This document shows positions 9,451-18,683 of a stretch of 64,000 nt of DNA, in pieces (the first letter of the stretch is position 1; each line of letters starts with the position of its first letter). Under the pieces are notes generated by a model, which was not told the DNA's origin, did not search any database, and saw only the letters and a program-made list of their open reading frames with translations. Both the position numbers and the translations under genes were made by a program. The stretch lies in assembly GCF_000013645.1 (NCBI RefSeq), contig NC_007951.1, positions 3,534,001-3,598,000 of the forward strand, written 5' to 3'. Origin of the DNA: Paraburkholderia xenovorans LB400 (lineage in GTDB: Bacteria; Pseudomonadota; Gammaproteobacteria; Burkholderiales; Burkholderiaceae).

Positions 9451-9915
9451 CTACACCACACCCGCAGGCAGCCCGACGCCACGCGCCATGCCGGTGGCGG
9501 CAAACACTATCAGCACCATCAATATGGTCTGGATCACGCTAAAGCGTGCATAGGAACGCGCCTTGTGCAGATCGGGCGCGGCGCCTTTCCTGATTGCGGC
9601 CCGCCAGCGCATCAGCGCGAGCATCGACGGAATCTCGAGGATGATAATGACCGCCAGCAGCGTCATCTTGAGATGAAACAGCGGCTCGTGAAGGTAGTAG
9701 TCGGCGCCCTTTTCGAAGCCGCCGAAAGCGCGCATCAACCCGGTGACGATCAGCACCAGTGCCGAGATGCCCCACCCCGTATCCGCGCGGAAAACGGATC
9801 GCAACGCGGCGGGCACAGTGGCGCGGCGTAGGGCCCACGTGCGCCGCAGAATCGACGCGAGCGCGAAGCCATAGGCAAGCAGATGGATGGCGGCAAGCAA
9901 CCAGCGAACCAGCAT
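9451..9915 (-). CDS. DUF2214-type integral membrane protein
   Basis: 154 residues with four hydrophobic segments. The pattern WLLAAIHLLAYGFALASILRR, followed by VFRADTGWGISALVLIVTGLMRAFGGFEKG and YYLHEPLFHLKM, matches the DUF2214 family of small membrane proteins as I know it. The start at 9915 follows a good GGAG Shine-Dalgarno 5 nt upstream; the frame is open further upstream. The function is unknown. Confidence 0.75.
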   Translation of the reverse strand: MLVRWLLAAIHLLAYGFALASILRRTWALRRATVPAALRSVFRADTGWGISALVLIVTGLMRAFGGFEKGADYYLHEPLFHLKMTLLAVIIILEIPSMLALMRWRAAIRKGAAPDLHKARSYARFSVIQTILMVLIVFAATGMARGVGLPAGVV

Positions 9916-10066
9916 GGCGACTCCTGCAAAGGACGCAATACGATCGTTGTATGTCTCACTCGCCCGCGCTGAAGCAACGGGCGCCATGACTTCATTATCG
10001 ACTACGGTTCAATTTACAACGCCTGCTTCGGGCACGGGGTGTGGCTAACTGCACAAACCGGCAGAT

Positions 10067-10921
10067 TCAGACCTGCTGCAACGACGTGTCGAGCGCGCGG
10101 GCGGCGACCCGATCGCCTTCGGTGGTCAGCGCCGTGCGGAATACGGTTTGCCGGTTGTGGCCCGCCGCGGCCGGCGAATCCCACAGCAACTCGATTTTCG
10201 GACGGCGGCCGAAAGCGCCGCGCGCCAGCGAAGGCGCGGCTGCCGCCCCTACCGAGGCGCCCGCGCCACCCGCCTCACCCACCGCGCCGAACGCCACTGC
10301 GGGCGTGGGTGTCGGCGTCGAACGCGCGCCTTGAGCCACGGCCCAGCGCACGGACAATTCGCGCGCGTCGTACTGCCCCACTTTGCGGCGCTCCGCCCAC
10401 ACGATCACCGTTCGCGTGACCGGATCTAGCGAGACCGCATAGCGGCCGATCGCAAAGCGGCGCGCGGCGATATTGGTCCGCCACAGCGCGCGCGGCCGGC
10501 AGATCCACAACACGGCCGCATACAGCGCCGGCGCAACCAGCAGCCAGCCATTGGAAGCCGCCACCGCGTTGGCGGCGCGGCGCCAGCCGGCGCTCGCCGT
10601 GAACGCGCCGACCGACCACACCGCAAACAGAAAACCGAGGAAAGCGAACAGACGCAATGCCTGTCGCAGCCATTGCGGCAGCGGATGAAACGGACGCTCG
10701 GCCACGGCACGCGCGCCCGGCAGGAAAATCAGAAGGAACAGAAAGACGAGGTTGATGCACGCCCACGGCGAAGACACCATAGCCAGCAGCGATGCGCCCG
10801 CATCCATCTGCGCCATCGAAAACAGCCAGCGGGCGAGGAGCACGAGACCGATGGCGCGTAACGCGAAAATCGTTCCGGCGCCGGGCGCCGCGTTCGCACG
10901 CGTCTCTTTCGTTCTCGCCAA
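10067..10921 (-). CDS. membrane protein of unknown function
   Basis: 284 residues with four or five hydrophobic stretches in the first two-thirds, then a soluble C-terminal segment with an Ala/Gly/Pro-rich stretch (STPTPTPAVAFGAVGEAGG). No family recognised. I place the start at a TTG (10921), because AGGAGG lies 5 nt upstream of it. The ATG at 10972 has no Shine-Dalgarno and sits inside a TATAAT-like -10 box (10971-10976), which would make it upstream of the transcript start. It is convergent with nothing and sits alone between minus-strand neighbours. Confidence 0.6.
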   Translation of the reverse strand: MARTKETRANAAPGAGTIFALRAIGLVLLARWLFSMAQMDAGASLLAMVSSPWACINLVFLFLLIFLPGARAVAERPFHPLPQWLRQALRLFAFLGFLFAVWSVGAFTASAGWRRAANAVAASNGWLLVAPALYAAVLWICRPRALWRTNIAARRFAIGRYAVSLDPVTRTVIVWAERRKVGQYDARELSVRWAVAQGARSTPTPTPAVAFGAVGEAGGAGASVGAAAAPSLARGAFGRRPKIELLWDSPAAAGHNRQTVFRTALTTEGDRVAARALDTSLQQV

Positions 10922-11062
10922 GGCATCCTCCTGTCGTCGGCGGCGCCGCAGCCAAATTTGCGGCACGGCCATTATAGGGATATTACGGAGAGTGGCTCAT
11001 TCTTACCGGTCGAAACTCCGCAGTTTCGTCCGTTGATTGGGGAAAACGCGGCGCGCTTGCAA

Positions 11063-11097
11063 CAACGCCCCGTAGCCGGATGGCACACGGGGCGTTG
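11063..11097 (-). terminator. hairpin downstream of the glycosyltransferase gene
   Basis: A perfect 11-bp inverted repeat (CAACGCCCCGT at 11063-11073, ACGGGGCGTTG at 11087-11097). In minus orientation it lies after the glycosyltransferase stop, but it lacks a clear T tract, so terminator function is tentative. Confidence 0.45.
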
Positions 11098-11175
11098 CGG
11101 GCGGTTGGCGGAACGCCGCGAAGCGCTCCTCGAACCGGATTGACTCTCTATCTGTTGCGCATCAGACGGCGTCGC

Positions 11176-12240
11176 TTAACCGGCGTTGACTTCGCGCAGC
11201 ACGGTGCGATGCTTCTGACGCAGCAGTTCTTCGTACGTGGCGACGTAGTTCCGCGCCATGACCTTCGACGAGAAGCGCGACTCGAACGCCTTGCGCACGT
11301 TGGCGCGCGGCAGCGTGTGCAGACGCTTCAACGCGGCGACCGCGCTGATCTCGTCTTCGACGACGAAGCCCGACACGCCGTTTTCGATCACTTCCGGCAC
11401 CGAACCGCGGTTGAACGCGATCACCGGCGTTCCGCACGCCATCGCTTCGATCATGACCAGACCAAAGGGCTCCGGCCAGTCGATCGGGAACACCAGTGCA
11501 TGCGCGTTGCCGAGGAACTCACGCTTTTCGGCTTCGCCGATTTCGCCGATGTACTCGACGTGCGGGAGCGCCATCAGCGGCTTGATCACTTCTTCGTAAT
11601 AGGCGCGGTCGGCCTTGTCGATCTTGGCGGCGACCTTCAGCTTCATGCCTGCCTGGCCGGCGATGCGGATCGCGCGGTCGAGGCCCTTCTCCGGCGAAAC
11701 GCGGCCGAGGAAAGCGAGGTAGCCCGGCTCGACGTTCGGGATCGGCGTGAGCACGTTCTCCGGCAGGCCGTGATAAACGGTTTGCAGCCAGTTTGCCTGC
11801 GGCAGCGGAATGCGCTGGTTGTCCGAAATCGACACCACCGGCACGTCGCTGAACGTGTTGAAGATCGGCTGCAGTTCCGGCAGGTCGAGACGGCCGTGCA
11901 GCGTGGTCAGGAACGGCACCGGCTGGCGGGCGAACAGCGAGAACGGATAGTAGTCGATGTGGAAATGCAGTACATCGAATTCGTCCGCGCGGCGGCGCAC
12001 TTCTTCGAGCAGCAGCATGTGCGGCGCCATTACGTCGCGGATGGTCGGGTCGAGGCGCAGCGCCTGCGGCCAGAAGGCTTCGAGTTTTGCCGAGGTTTGC
12101 GAATCGCCGCTCGCAAAGAGCGTGACGTCGTGGCCCTGCTCGACCAGAGCTTCGGTCAGATAGGACACCACTCGTTCCGTACCGCCATACAGCTTGGGAG
12201 GAACCGCCTCGTGCAACGGAGCGATTTGAGCGATTCGCAT
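11176..12240 (-). CDS. family 4 glycosyltransferase
   Basis: 354 residues. The N-terminus MRIAQIAPLHEAVPPKLYGG followed by TERVVSYLTEALVEQGHDV is typical of GT-B family-4 enzymes. The C-terminal Rossmann lobe has FLGRVSPEKGLDRAI and the nucleotide-sugar site EPFGLVMIEAMACGTPVIA with the family E-x7-E spacing. A GAGGAG Shine-Dalgarno is 9 nt upstream of the ATG. Such enzymes move sugar from an activated donor to a glycan or lipid acceptor in the cytoplasm. The acceptor is unknown; trehalose and ABC exporter genes lie nearby but are transcribed separately. Confidence 0.88.
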   Translation of the reverse strand: MRIAQIAPLHEAVPPKLYGGTERVVSYLTEALVEQGHDVTLFASGDSQTSAKLEAFWPQALRLDPTIRDVMAPHMLLLEEVRRRADEFDVLHFHIDYYPFSLFARQPVPFLTTLHGRLDLPELQPIFNTFSDVPVVSISDNQRIPLPQANWLQTVYHGLPENVLTPIPNVEPGYLAFLGRVSPEKGLDRAIRIAGQAGMKLKVAAKIDKADRAYYEEVIKPLMALPHVEYIGEIGEAEKREFLGNAHALVFPIDWPEPFGLVMIEAMACGTPVIAFNRGSVPEVIENGVSGFVVEDEISAVAALKRLHTLPRANVRKAFESRFSSKVMARNYVATYEELLRQKHRTVLREVNAG

Positions 12241-12895
12241 AATGAAGAACTCCTCGTAAAAAATCAGGCAAAGGTACTGCGTTTGGTAAAAGCGACTCGC
12301 TTGCTCGCCAGGGCAGTCTGGCCGGACTTGCCGGCGCGGGCCTGATTCTTTCGAGAAATCCTGCGATGGATCGCTTGGGTCGTGAGCCCAGACCGGCGGT
12401 CACCGTCTGCGCATGTGCCGGTAAACGCACACATGACACCTACGTTGACAAACTGTCAGAAATTTCGGTGGGCCTACAGAGCATGCATTATCGATGCCGG
12501 CCGTTCTGCTGCACCACAACATTTCAAAGTCTTTACGTTGTTACAAAGGCGAAACACTTTGCAAACCCTTGTTTTCTAAGACAGTTCTACAGTGGCAACT
12601 GGCTTGCGGTCAGCAACCGCCCACCTGGCGCCGTCAACTCCCGCGGCGACTTTGCCGGCAAGCGTTGAAAAAATGCCGCATCGCGGTTGAATGCAATTTG
12701 TAATTATATCCTGAAATGGTTGCGCGACCTGCGTCACCCTGACCCGCTGGCGGGCAGGGCAACAGCAGCTCGCGAACATCTATCGCGAAATCATCGCGCC
12801 AAGGCCCGGATACACAGGGCGCAATCGCTTTTGCATGTTTACAATGCGAAGCATCGGCTTCGCGGCGAACCTTTTTCACATGGCCCGCGCTTTGC
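12241..12895. other. intergenic between divergent genes, no gene recognised
   Basis: About 650 bp separating the glycosyltransferase (minus) and ABC exporter (plus). It must hold both promoters, but I could not pick convincing -35/-10 pairs. An AT-rich patch near 12695-12715 (AATTTGTAATTATAT) is the best promoter-like region for the exporter. Confidence 0.35.
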
Positions 12896-14767
12896 ATGCA
12901 CAACCCCGAACCCATCGACCTTCACGATCAATTGGAACATTTAACCGTCGCCCAGCGTAATGCCCAGGACGCAAAGCTCGCGAGCTATGCGCACCGGCCG
13001 CTCGCGTTTCTTTTCCGCTTTATCCGCCGCCATCCGCTCGCGCACGCGATCGTCCTGTGCAGCGTGTTCGCGGCCGTGGGCTGTGCGCTCGCTTCTCAAT
13101 ATGCGATCAAGCATCTGATCGACGTGCTCGGCGAAGGCCGGCATCATCCCGGTCCGCTGTGGGGCGCGTTCGCCATCCTCGTCGCCCTGATCGCCGCGGA
13201 CAATCTGCTGTGGCGTGTCGGCGGCTGGGTTGCCGCGCATACGTTCGTCGCTGTGACCGGCGACCTGCGGCGCGACCTGTTCCAGTATCTGAGCGGACAT
13301 TCGCCGACCTATTACTCCGAGAAGCAGCCAGGCATGCTCGCGAGCCGGATCACGGCCACCTCGAACGCGGTCTACACAGCGGAGAACACCACCGCCTGGA
13401 ACGTGCTGCCGCCGTGCATTGCGGTGCTCGGCGCGATCGTCATGATCATCGCGGTGAATCCGCTGATGGCCGGCGGCCTGATGCTGTGCTCGGCGATTCT
13501 GTCGGTCGTGCTGTACAAGCTGGCCGGCCGCGGCTCGGCGCGTCATCACCATTTCGCCACCAGGGCCGCTTCGGTGGACGGCGAGCTGGTCGACGTGATC
13601 AGCAACATGGGCCTCGTGCGCGCGTTCGGCATGACGTTTCGCGAGCAGCAGCGGTTCGGCGCCACGGTCAAGGCCGAGATGGACGCGCGCCAGCAAAGCC
13701 TGCTGTATCTGGAAAAGCTGCGCCTGCTGCATGCCGTGATCACCGCGCTGCTGTCGGCGGGCTTGCTGGGCTGGGCGCTGTGGCTGTGGGATCAGGGCAA
13801 GGCGACCTCGGGCGACATCGTGCTGGTCAGTTCGCTCGGCTTCACGATCCTGCACGGCACGCGCGATCTGGCCGTGGCGCTCGTCGACGTCACGCAGCAC
13901 GTGGCGCGTCTCGCGGAAGCCGTGCGTACGCTGCTCGAGCCGCACGGCATGCCGGACCGGGACGACGCGACCGAACTCGTGCCGCAGGGCGGCCGCATCG
14001 ATTTCGAAAGCGTGACGTTCGCCTATCCGCGCCGGCGCCCGATTCTCGACCATTTCGACCTACATATCGAACCGGGCCAGCGGGTCGGCCTGATCGGCAA
14101 GTCGGGCGCGGGCAAATCCACGGTGCTCGCCCTGCTGCAGCGTTTCTACGAGACGCAGGGCGGCGCGATCAGGATCGACGGCCAGGACATCGGCATGGTC
14201 ACGCAGGACAGCCTGCGCCACGCCATCGCGGTGGTGCCGCAGGACATCTCGCTGTTCCATCGCACGGTGTACGAGAACATCGCCTACGGGCGTCCGGAGG
14301 CGACCCGCGAAGAAGTGCTCGCCGCCGCGCGCGAGGCGCGTTGCTCGGATTTCATCGAGGCCATGCCGGAGGGCTACGACACGATCGTCGGCGATCGCGG
14401 CGTGAAGCTGTCCGGCGGGCAGCGTCAGCGGATCGCCATTGCCCGCGCGATCCTGAAGAACGCGCCGATCCTGCTGCTCGACGAAGCGACCTCGGCACTC
14501 GACAGCGCGTCGGAAGAAGCCATTCAGAAGGCGCTCGACCGGCTGATGGTCGGCCGCACCGTGGTCGCGATTGCGCACCGCCTGTCGACGCTGAACAACT
14601 TCGACCGGATCATCGTGATGAGCGCCGGCAAGGTGATCGATGACGGCAGCCCGGAAGAGCTGCGCCAGCGCCCGGGCCTGTACCGCGATCTGCTCTCCAA
14701 GCAGTATGGCAAGGGCACGACGCTGCACATCGGCGGCAAGAAGGTCGACGAACAGCACGTGGTCTGA
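12896..14767 (+). CDS. ABC exporter, fused membrane and ATPase domains
   Basis: 623 residues, a second type I half-exporter. Membrane domain about 40-340. The ATPase domain has Walker A GKSGAGKST, Q-loop VVPQDISLF, signature LSGGQRQRIAIARAI, Walker B ILLLDEATSA and H-loop IAHRLST. It is similar in layout to the exporter at 7439, which suggests two paralogues in one neighbourhood. The ATG at 12896 has a poor ribosome binding site. It is followed by a terminator at 14825. The cargo is unknown; MsbA-like lipid or glycolipid export is only one possibility. Confidence 0.87.
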   Translation: MHNPEPIDLHDQLEHLTVAQRNAQDAKLASYAHRPLAFLFRFIRRHPLAHAIVLCSVFAAVGCALASQYAIKHLIDVLGEGRHHPGPLWGAFAILVALIAADNLLWRVGGWVAAHTFVAVTGDLRRDLFQYLSGHSPTYYSEKQPGMLASRITATSNAVYTAENTTAWNVLPPCIAVLGAIVMIIAVNPLMAGGLMLCSAILSVVLYKLAGRGSARHHHFATRAASVDGELVDVISNMGLVRAFGMTFREQQRFGATVKAEMDARQQSLLYLEKLRLLHAVITALLSAGLLGWALWLWDQGKATSGDIVLVSSLGFTILHGTRDLAVALVDVTQHVARLAEAVRTLLEPHGMPDRDDATELVPQGGRIDFESVTFAYPRRRPILDHFDLHIEPGQRVGLIGKSGAGKSTVLALLQRFYETQGGAIRIDGQDIGMVTQDSLRHAIAVVPQDISLFHRTVYENIAYGRPEATREEVLAAAREARCSDFIEAMPEGYDTIVGDRGVKLSGGQRQRIAIARAILKNAPILLLDEATSALDSASEEAIQKALDRLMVGRTVVAIAHRLSTLNNFDRIIVMSAGKVIDDGSPEELRQRPGLYRDLLSKQYGKGTTLHIGGKKVDEQHVV

Positions 14768-14824
14768 GCCCGCGCGCGGCGTACTTCGAGCCGCTGTCCC
14801 GGCACGTCGTCCCGGCACCAAAGG

Positions 14825-14857
14825 AAAAGCCGCTTCAAAAGCGGCTTTTCTGTTTTT
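14825..14857 (+). terminator. intrinsic terminator, probably bidirectional
   Basis: A 10-bp stem AAAAGCCGCT (14825-14834) / AGCGGCTTTT (14840-14849) with loop TCAAA is followed by CTGTTTTT. It lies between the convergent ABC exporter and otsA genes and could serve both. Confidence 0.75.
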
Positions 14858-14886
14858 ACACGCCACGCCCCTCGGCCCGTATGGAC

Positions 14887-16347
14887 CTACCCGGCCTGCG
14901 TTTCGCGCGCCGCCTTTTTCCCCGCCACTGCGCGCGCCTTCCCATTCCGGGTGCCCTTTGCACCAGCGACGCCCTGCAGATCGCGCATGAAGTTATCGCG
15001 CCACACCGACACATTGTTCTCGCGCAACTGCACCATCATGTCGCGATGACGCGCCTGACGCTCCGCGAGCGGCATGTCGAGCGCCCGTGCGAGCGCCTCG
15101 GCCATGCCGTCGATGTCGACCGGATTGACGATCAGCGCGCCGTCCAGTTCCTGCGCGGCGCCGGCAAAGCGTGACAGCACGAGCACGCCGGGATTCTCCG
15201 GATCCTGCGCCGATACGTACTCCTTGGCGACGAGGTTCATGCCGTCACGCAACGGCGTGACATAGCCGACATGCGCGGTGCGGAACAGCGCGGCCAGCAC
15301 CGAGCGCTCGTATTGCTTGTGGATGTAGAGAATCGGCGTCCAGTCCAGTTCGGCGAAGCGCCCGTTGATGCGCCCCGACTCCCCTTCGAGCTGCAAGCGG
15401 ATGTCCTGGTATGCGTGCATGTCGGCGCGCGTCGGCGGCGCGATCTGCAGGAACGACACCTTGTTGCGTTGCGCGGTCGAGTGTTCGAGCAGACGCTCGA
15501 AGGCGCGAAAACGCTCGACCAGCCCCTTCGAGTAATCGAGCCGGTCCACGCTCATGATCAGCTTGCGCGAGTGCAGCGTCGCCTTCATCGTGCGCACCGG
15601 TTTGCCGCGCTCGCCCGCTTTCGCGAGTTCGGCGATCTCGTCCGGATAGACGCCGATCGGATAAGCTGCCGCCCGCAGCGTGCGGCCGAACGCGTGGATC
15701 GTCAGCGGACCGCTTGCCGATGGGTCGGCGGTGCCGTTCGCCTCATTGACGATGTAGTCGCAGAACGCGCGCAAATCCGGCGCAGTCTGGAAGCCGAGCA
15801 GATCGAACGAACACAGCGCTTCGACAAGTTCGCGATGCGGCGGCACTGCCAGCAGCACCTGGGAAGCCGGAAACGGAATGTGCAGAAAAAAGCCGATGCG
15901 ATTCTTCACGCCCGCCGCACGCAGCGCCTGCGCAAATGGAATCAGGTGATAGTCGTGAACCCAGATCACATCGTCTTCGCGCAACAGCGGCACGAGTTGT
16001 TGCGCGAGCCAGGCATTGACGCGCCAGTAGCCCTCGAAGTCGTGCCGGTCGTATTGCAGCAGGTCGGCGCGATAGTGGAACGCGGGCCACAGCGTCGCGT
16101 TCGAGAAGCCACGGTAGTACTGATCGTAATCGCGGCGCATCAGCGCGATCGTCGCGAAGGTCACCGGGCCGCGCTCTTCGACCTTGATCTGCGGCTGGCC
16201 CGAACTGAGCACGTCGCCGCTCCAGCCGAACCACATGCCGCCGGTTTCCTTCAGTGCGTCGTACACGCCGACCGCCAGACCACCCGCCGCCGGGCCGCCC
16301 TCCGAGATCGGCGCAACCCGGTTCGATACGATGATCAGTCGGCCCAT
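14887..16347 (-). CDS. otsA: trehalose-6-phosphate synthase
   Basis: 486 residues. The N-terminus [13 protein letters not shown] and segments [37 protein letters not shown] and [10 protein letters not shown] are hallmarks of GT20 trehalose-phosphate synthases. It makes trehalose-6-phosphate from UDP-glucose and glucose-6-phosphate, a compatible solute route. The start at 16347 is the conserved Met; 14 more in-frame residues upstream look non-conserved. It lies 55 bp downstream of otsB and is probably co-transcribed with it. Confidence 0.95.
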   Translation of the reverse strand: MGRLIIVSNRVAPISEGGPAAGGLAVGVYDALKETGGMWFGWSGDVLSSGQPQIKVEERGPVTFATIALMRRDYDQYYRGFSNATLWPAFHYRADLLQYDRHDFEGYWRVNAWLAQQLVPLLREDDVIWVHDYHLIPFAQALRAAGVKNRIGFFLHIPFPASQVLLAVPPHRELVEALCSFDLLGFQTAPDLRAFCDYIVNEANGTADPSASGPLTIHAFGRTLRAAAYPIGVYPDEIAELAKAGERGKPVRTMKATLHSRKLIMSVDRLDYSKGLVERFRAFERLLEHSTAQRNKVSFLQIAPPTRADMHAYQDIRLQLEGESGRINGRFAELDWTPILYIHKQYERSVLAALFRTAHVGYVTPLRDGMNLVAKEYVSAQDPENPGVLVLSRFAGAAQELDGALIVNPVDIDGMAEALARALDMPLAERQARHRDMMVQLRENNVSVWRDNFMRDLQGVAGAKGTRNGKARAVAGKKAARETQAG

Positions 16348-16402
16348 GAAGCACGATTCCCGATGCGGTTTGTTATAGGTTCTGAGCAATGCGGCATGGC
16401 CA

Positions 16403-17152
16403 TCATGCCGCGCGCGCGGCCGCGACGATCGATGCCAGCCAGTCGAGCAGCGCCGGGACCGAGTCGATGCGCGTTCGCGCCATCGTCTCGCCCGGGCCGA
16501 CCTTGATCGACAGCCCGCCGCGTTCGTTGACGACGGCGAAGCCTTTCTCGTCGGTCAGATCGTCGCCGGCAAAGACCGGCTGGCGGCCGACGAAAGGCGG
16601 CTCGTCGAGAAAGGCGCGCAGCGCGCGGCCCTTGTCGACATCTTTCGGTTTGATTTCGTAGACCATCTTGCCCGGCTGCAACACGTAGGCGCCGGCGTAA
16701 TCGGCGACCAGCCGGCTGGTTGCCTCGCGCGCCACCGGCTCGCGGTCCGGCGCATTCCGGTAGTGCAGCGCCACGGCCGCGCCCTTGATCTCGAGCAGCA
16801 TGCCGGGGTTTTCGTTGACCACTTGCGCGAGCACCTGCTCCATGCGCAGGAGCCGCTCGTCATGAAAGCCGATGCGTTGCGTGTCGCCGTTCGCGTCACG
16901 CCGTTCGGCGCCGTGCAGACCGGCAATCGGCAGATCGGGAATACCCAGAAAACTGTCGATGCTGTCGATCCCACGCCCCGACACCACCGCGACGGCACCG
17001 TTCGTCAGGCTGCGCAACTCGCTCAGCAAGTCGATCACGCGAGGTTGCACCAGCACGCCGTCCGGCGTGGGAGCGAGTTCGACGAGTGTGCCGTCGAAAT
17101 CGAAGAAAAATGCCGTCTCGCCTGGAGACAGAACAGCCGGGAGTGCTTGCAT
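16403..17152 (-). CDS. otsB: trehalose-6-phosphate phosphatase
   Basis: 249 residues from the chosen start. The HAD motif I is FFFDFDGTLVELAP. VVSGRGIDSI, GLHGAERRD, KPKDVDKGRAL and the motif IV-like FAGDDLTDEKGF follow. It dephosphorylates trehalose-6-phosphate to trehalose, acting after OtsA. The start is uncertain: in-frame Met codons at 17152, 17200 and 17212 are possible. I chose 17152 because the motif then lies about 20 residues in, as usual, and AAAGG precedes it. It is the first gene of an otsB-otsA operon. Confidence 0.92.
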   Translation of the reverse strand: MQALPAVLSPGETAFFFDFDGTLVELAPTPDGVLVQPRVIDLLSELRSLTNGAVAVVSGRGIDSIDSFLGIPDLPIAGLHGAERRDANGDTQRIGFHDERLLRMEQVLAQVVNENPGMLLEIKGAAVALHYRNAPDREPVAREATSRLVADYAGAYVLQPGKMVYEIKPKDVDKGRALRAFLDEPPFVGRQPVFAGDDLTDEKGFAVVNERGGLSIKVGPGETMARTRIDSVPALLDWLASIVAAARAA

Positions 17153-17534
17153 CGGTTGGTTATGCCTTTCAGCCTTGTGCGGCCGGAAAAGTGTGCGCAT
17201 CTTACCGCGCATCCGTCAATTTTTCGAGAAAGTAAGGCTGGACACAAGCCCAGCCGGGCGCCACCCGCATGCACCGCCGTCGATTGCGTTCAAAATGACA
17301 ACAATCAAGCTTCATGCAGCTTTCAGCCGCCTGCGGCAAATTGCCTCGCAAACGCGCGCCCGCGGGCGCGGCGCGACGCCGCGACCGATTTTGCGCTACA
17401 GTCGCAGCCACACAGATCATTGCCGTTACGACCATATTTGCACACTATGACGGCCCGCGCGTTGCGCGCAAATCGAGCCGCGCCGTTCACGGTCGCACGG
17501 GCGCCGCAATTCAATCGAGTAACTGAACGCCGCT
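17153..17534. other. intergenic between divergent otsB and SCO genes
   Basis: About 380 bp with no recognisable gene. It should carry the promoters of the ots operon (leftward) and the copper/oxidase assembly operon (rightward). No strong consensus promoter was found by eye. Confidence 0.35.
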
Positions 17535-18194
17535 TTGTTCCCGATCTTCTCATCCAGCTATTCGCCGACGCACCCCGCAACCCCACGCGGGCTGCGGCCC
17601 GCGCGCCTGTTTGCGTTGACGCTCATGCTGGGCGCACTCACGGCGCTTGCCGGCTGCACGCATCGGCAGGAAACATGGCAGTTGACCAATGTGACCGGCC
17701 ACCTGCCGGATCTCGATTTCACGTTGACCGGCGACGACGGCCGCGCCGTCAACGGCGCTTCGTTCAAAGGCCGCACCTCGCTCGTCTATTTCGGCTACAC
17801 GCACTGCCCGGATGTCTGTCCTGAGACGATGGGCCGGTTGATGCAGGTGCTCGGCAAGCTCGGCCCCGACGCGCAGAAGGTGCGCATTCTGTTCGTCACC
17901 GTCGATCCCGCGCGCGACACGGCGCAAGCGTTGCACGATTACGTCGGCGCCTTCGACCCGAAACACGCCGAAGGGCTGACCGGCACCGACCGGCAGATCG
18001 AGTCGCTCGCCAAGCGGTACCGCGTCGCCTATCAGATGGAAAAACGCGACCCGCACGGCAACTACGAAGTCACCCACAGTTCCGCCGTCTACGTGTTCGA
18101 CAGCCAGGGCCACGCGCGCCTGCTGGCCACCGACCACGACACGCCCGATGCGATCGCGGAAGACCTGCGACGTATCATTGAAGACCGTTCCTGA
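17535..18194 (+). CDS. SCO1/SenC family copper chaperone lipoprotein
   Basis: 219 residues with a thioredoxin-like fold. A hydrophobic segment ends in LTALAGC (lipobox). The copper site is YFGYTHCPDVCPETMGRL (CxxxC), and the distal His is in VTHSSAVYVF. SCO proteins deliver copper to the CuA site of cytochrome c oxidase on the periplasmic side. The chosen start is a TTG at 17535; no in-frame ATG before the signal peptide is available. The two genes that follow (PCu(A)C and CtaG-like) share the same theme and form a tight operon. Confidence 0.9.
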   Translation: MFPIFSSSYSPTHPATPRGLRPARLFALTLMLGALTALAGCTHRQETWQLTNVTGHLPDLDFTLTGDDGRAVNGASFKGRTSLVYFGYTHCPDVCPETMGRLMQVLGKLGPDAQKVRILFVTVDPARDTAQALHDYVGAFDPKHAEGLTGTDRQIESLAKRYRVAYQMEKRDPHGNYEVTHSSAVYVFDSQGHARLLATDHDTPDAIAEDLRRIIEDRS

Positions 18195-18212
18195 CCTTTC
18201 CCGAGTTCATTC

Positions 18213-18674
18213 ATGTCGATCAAGATCAAAACGTTCGCTGCATTGAGTTGTGCCCTCGCCCTCTCGTTCGGTGTCGCAACGGCCGCGCAAGCCGCGGGCG
18301 CCAACGCGGTCAGCGCGAACAACGCGTGGGTGCGCTGGCTGCCCAACAACCTGCCCGCCGCCGGTTATGTGACGCTCGTCAACGCGGGCGACAAACCGGT
18401 CGACCTCGTCGACATCTCCAGCAACGACTATGGCGACGCGATGCTGCATCAGACCGTGTCGAACGGTTCGTCGCAGAAAATGGTGATGGTCGACAAGCTG
18501 ACGGTGCCGGCGCACGGCCAGGTCGCAATCGCGCCCGGCGGCTACCACGTCATGCTCGAAGATGCGAAGCACAAGATCGCGCCTGGCGACACCGTGCATC
18601 TCACGCTCAAGTTCTCCGACGGCGAAACACTCGACACGCCGTTCGCCGTCAAGTCGCCGGCGCAGACCAAGTAA
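18213..18674 (+). CDS. PCu(A)C family periplasmic copper chaperone
   Basis: 153 residues with an N-terminal signal peptide (to about TAAQAAG). The Cu(I)-binding residues are in MLHQTVSNGSSQKMVMV and GGYHVML, which match the family pattern H-Mx10M-x21-H-x-M in outline. These proteins supply copper for oxidase CuA assembly, often together with SCO. Spacing is 18 bp after the SCO gene and 9 bp before the CtaG-like gene. Confidence 0.9.
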   Translation: MSIKIKTFAALSCALALSFGVATAAQAAGANAVSANNAWVRWLPNNLPAAGYVTLVNAGDKPVDLVDISSNDYGDAMLHQTVSNGSSQKMVMVDKLTVPAHGQVAIAPGGYHVMLEDAKHKIAPGDTVHLTLKFSDGETLDTPFAVKSPAQTK

Positions 18675-18683
18675 TCTGCCGCG

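Noticed and set aside
11080..12345. 421-codon plus-strand frame opposite the glycosyltransferase
   Set aside because: It is the antisense shadow of a clear family-4 glycosyltransferase, rich in Arg/His as such shadows are in high-GC DNA.
7439..14767. The two ABC exporters as the two halves of one heterodimer
   Set aside because: They are 3.6 kb apart with three opposite-strand genes between them, and each has a complete set of ATPase motifs; homodimers or separate systems are simpler.
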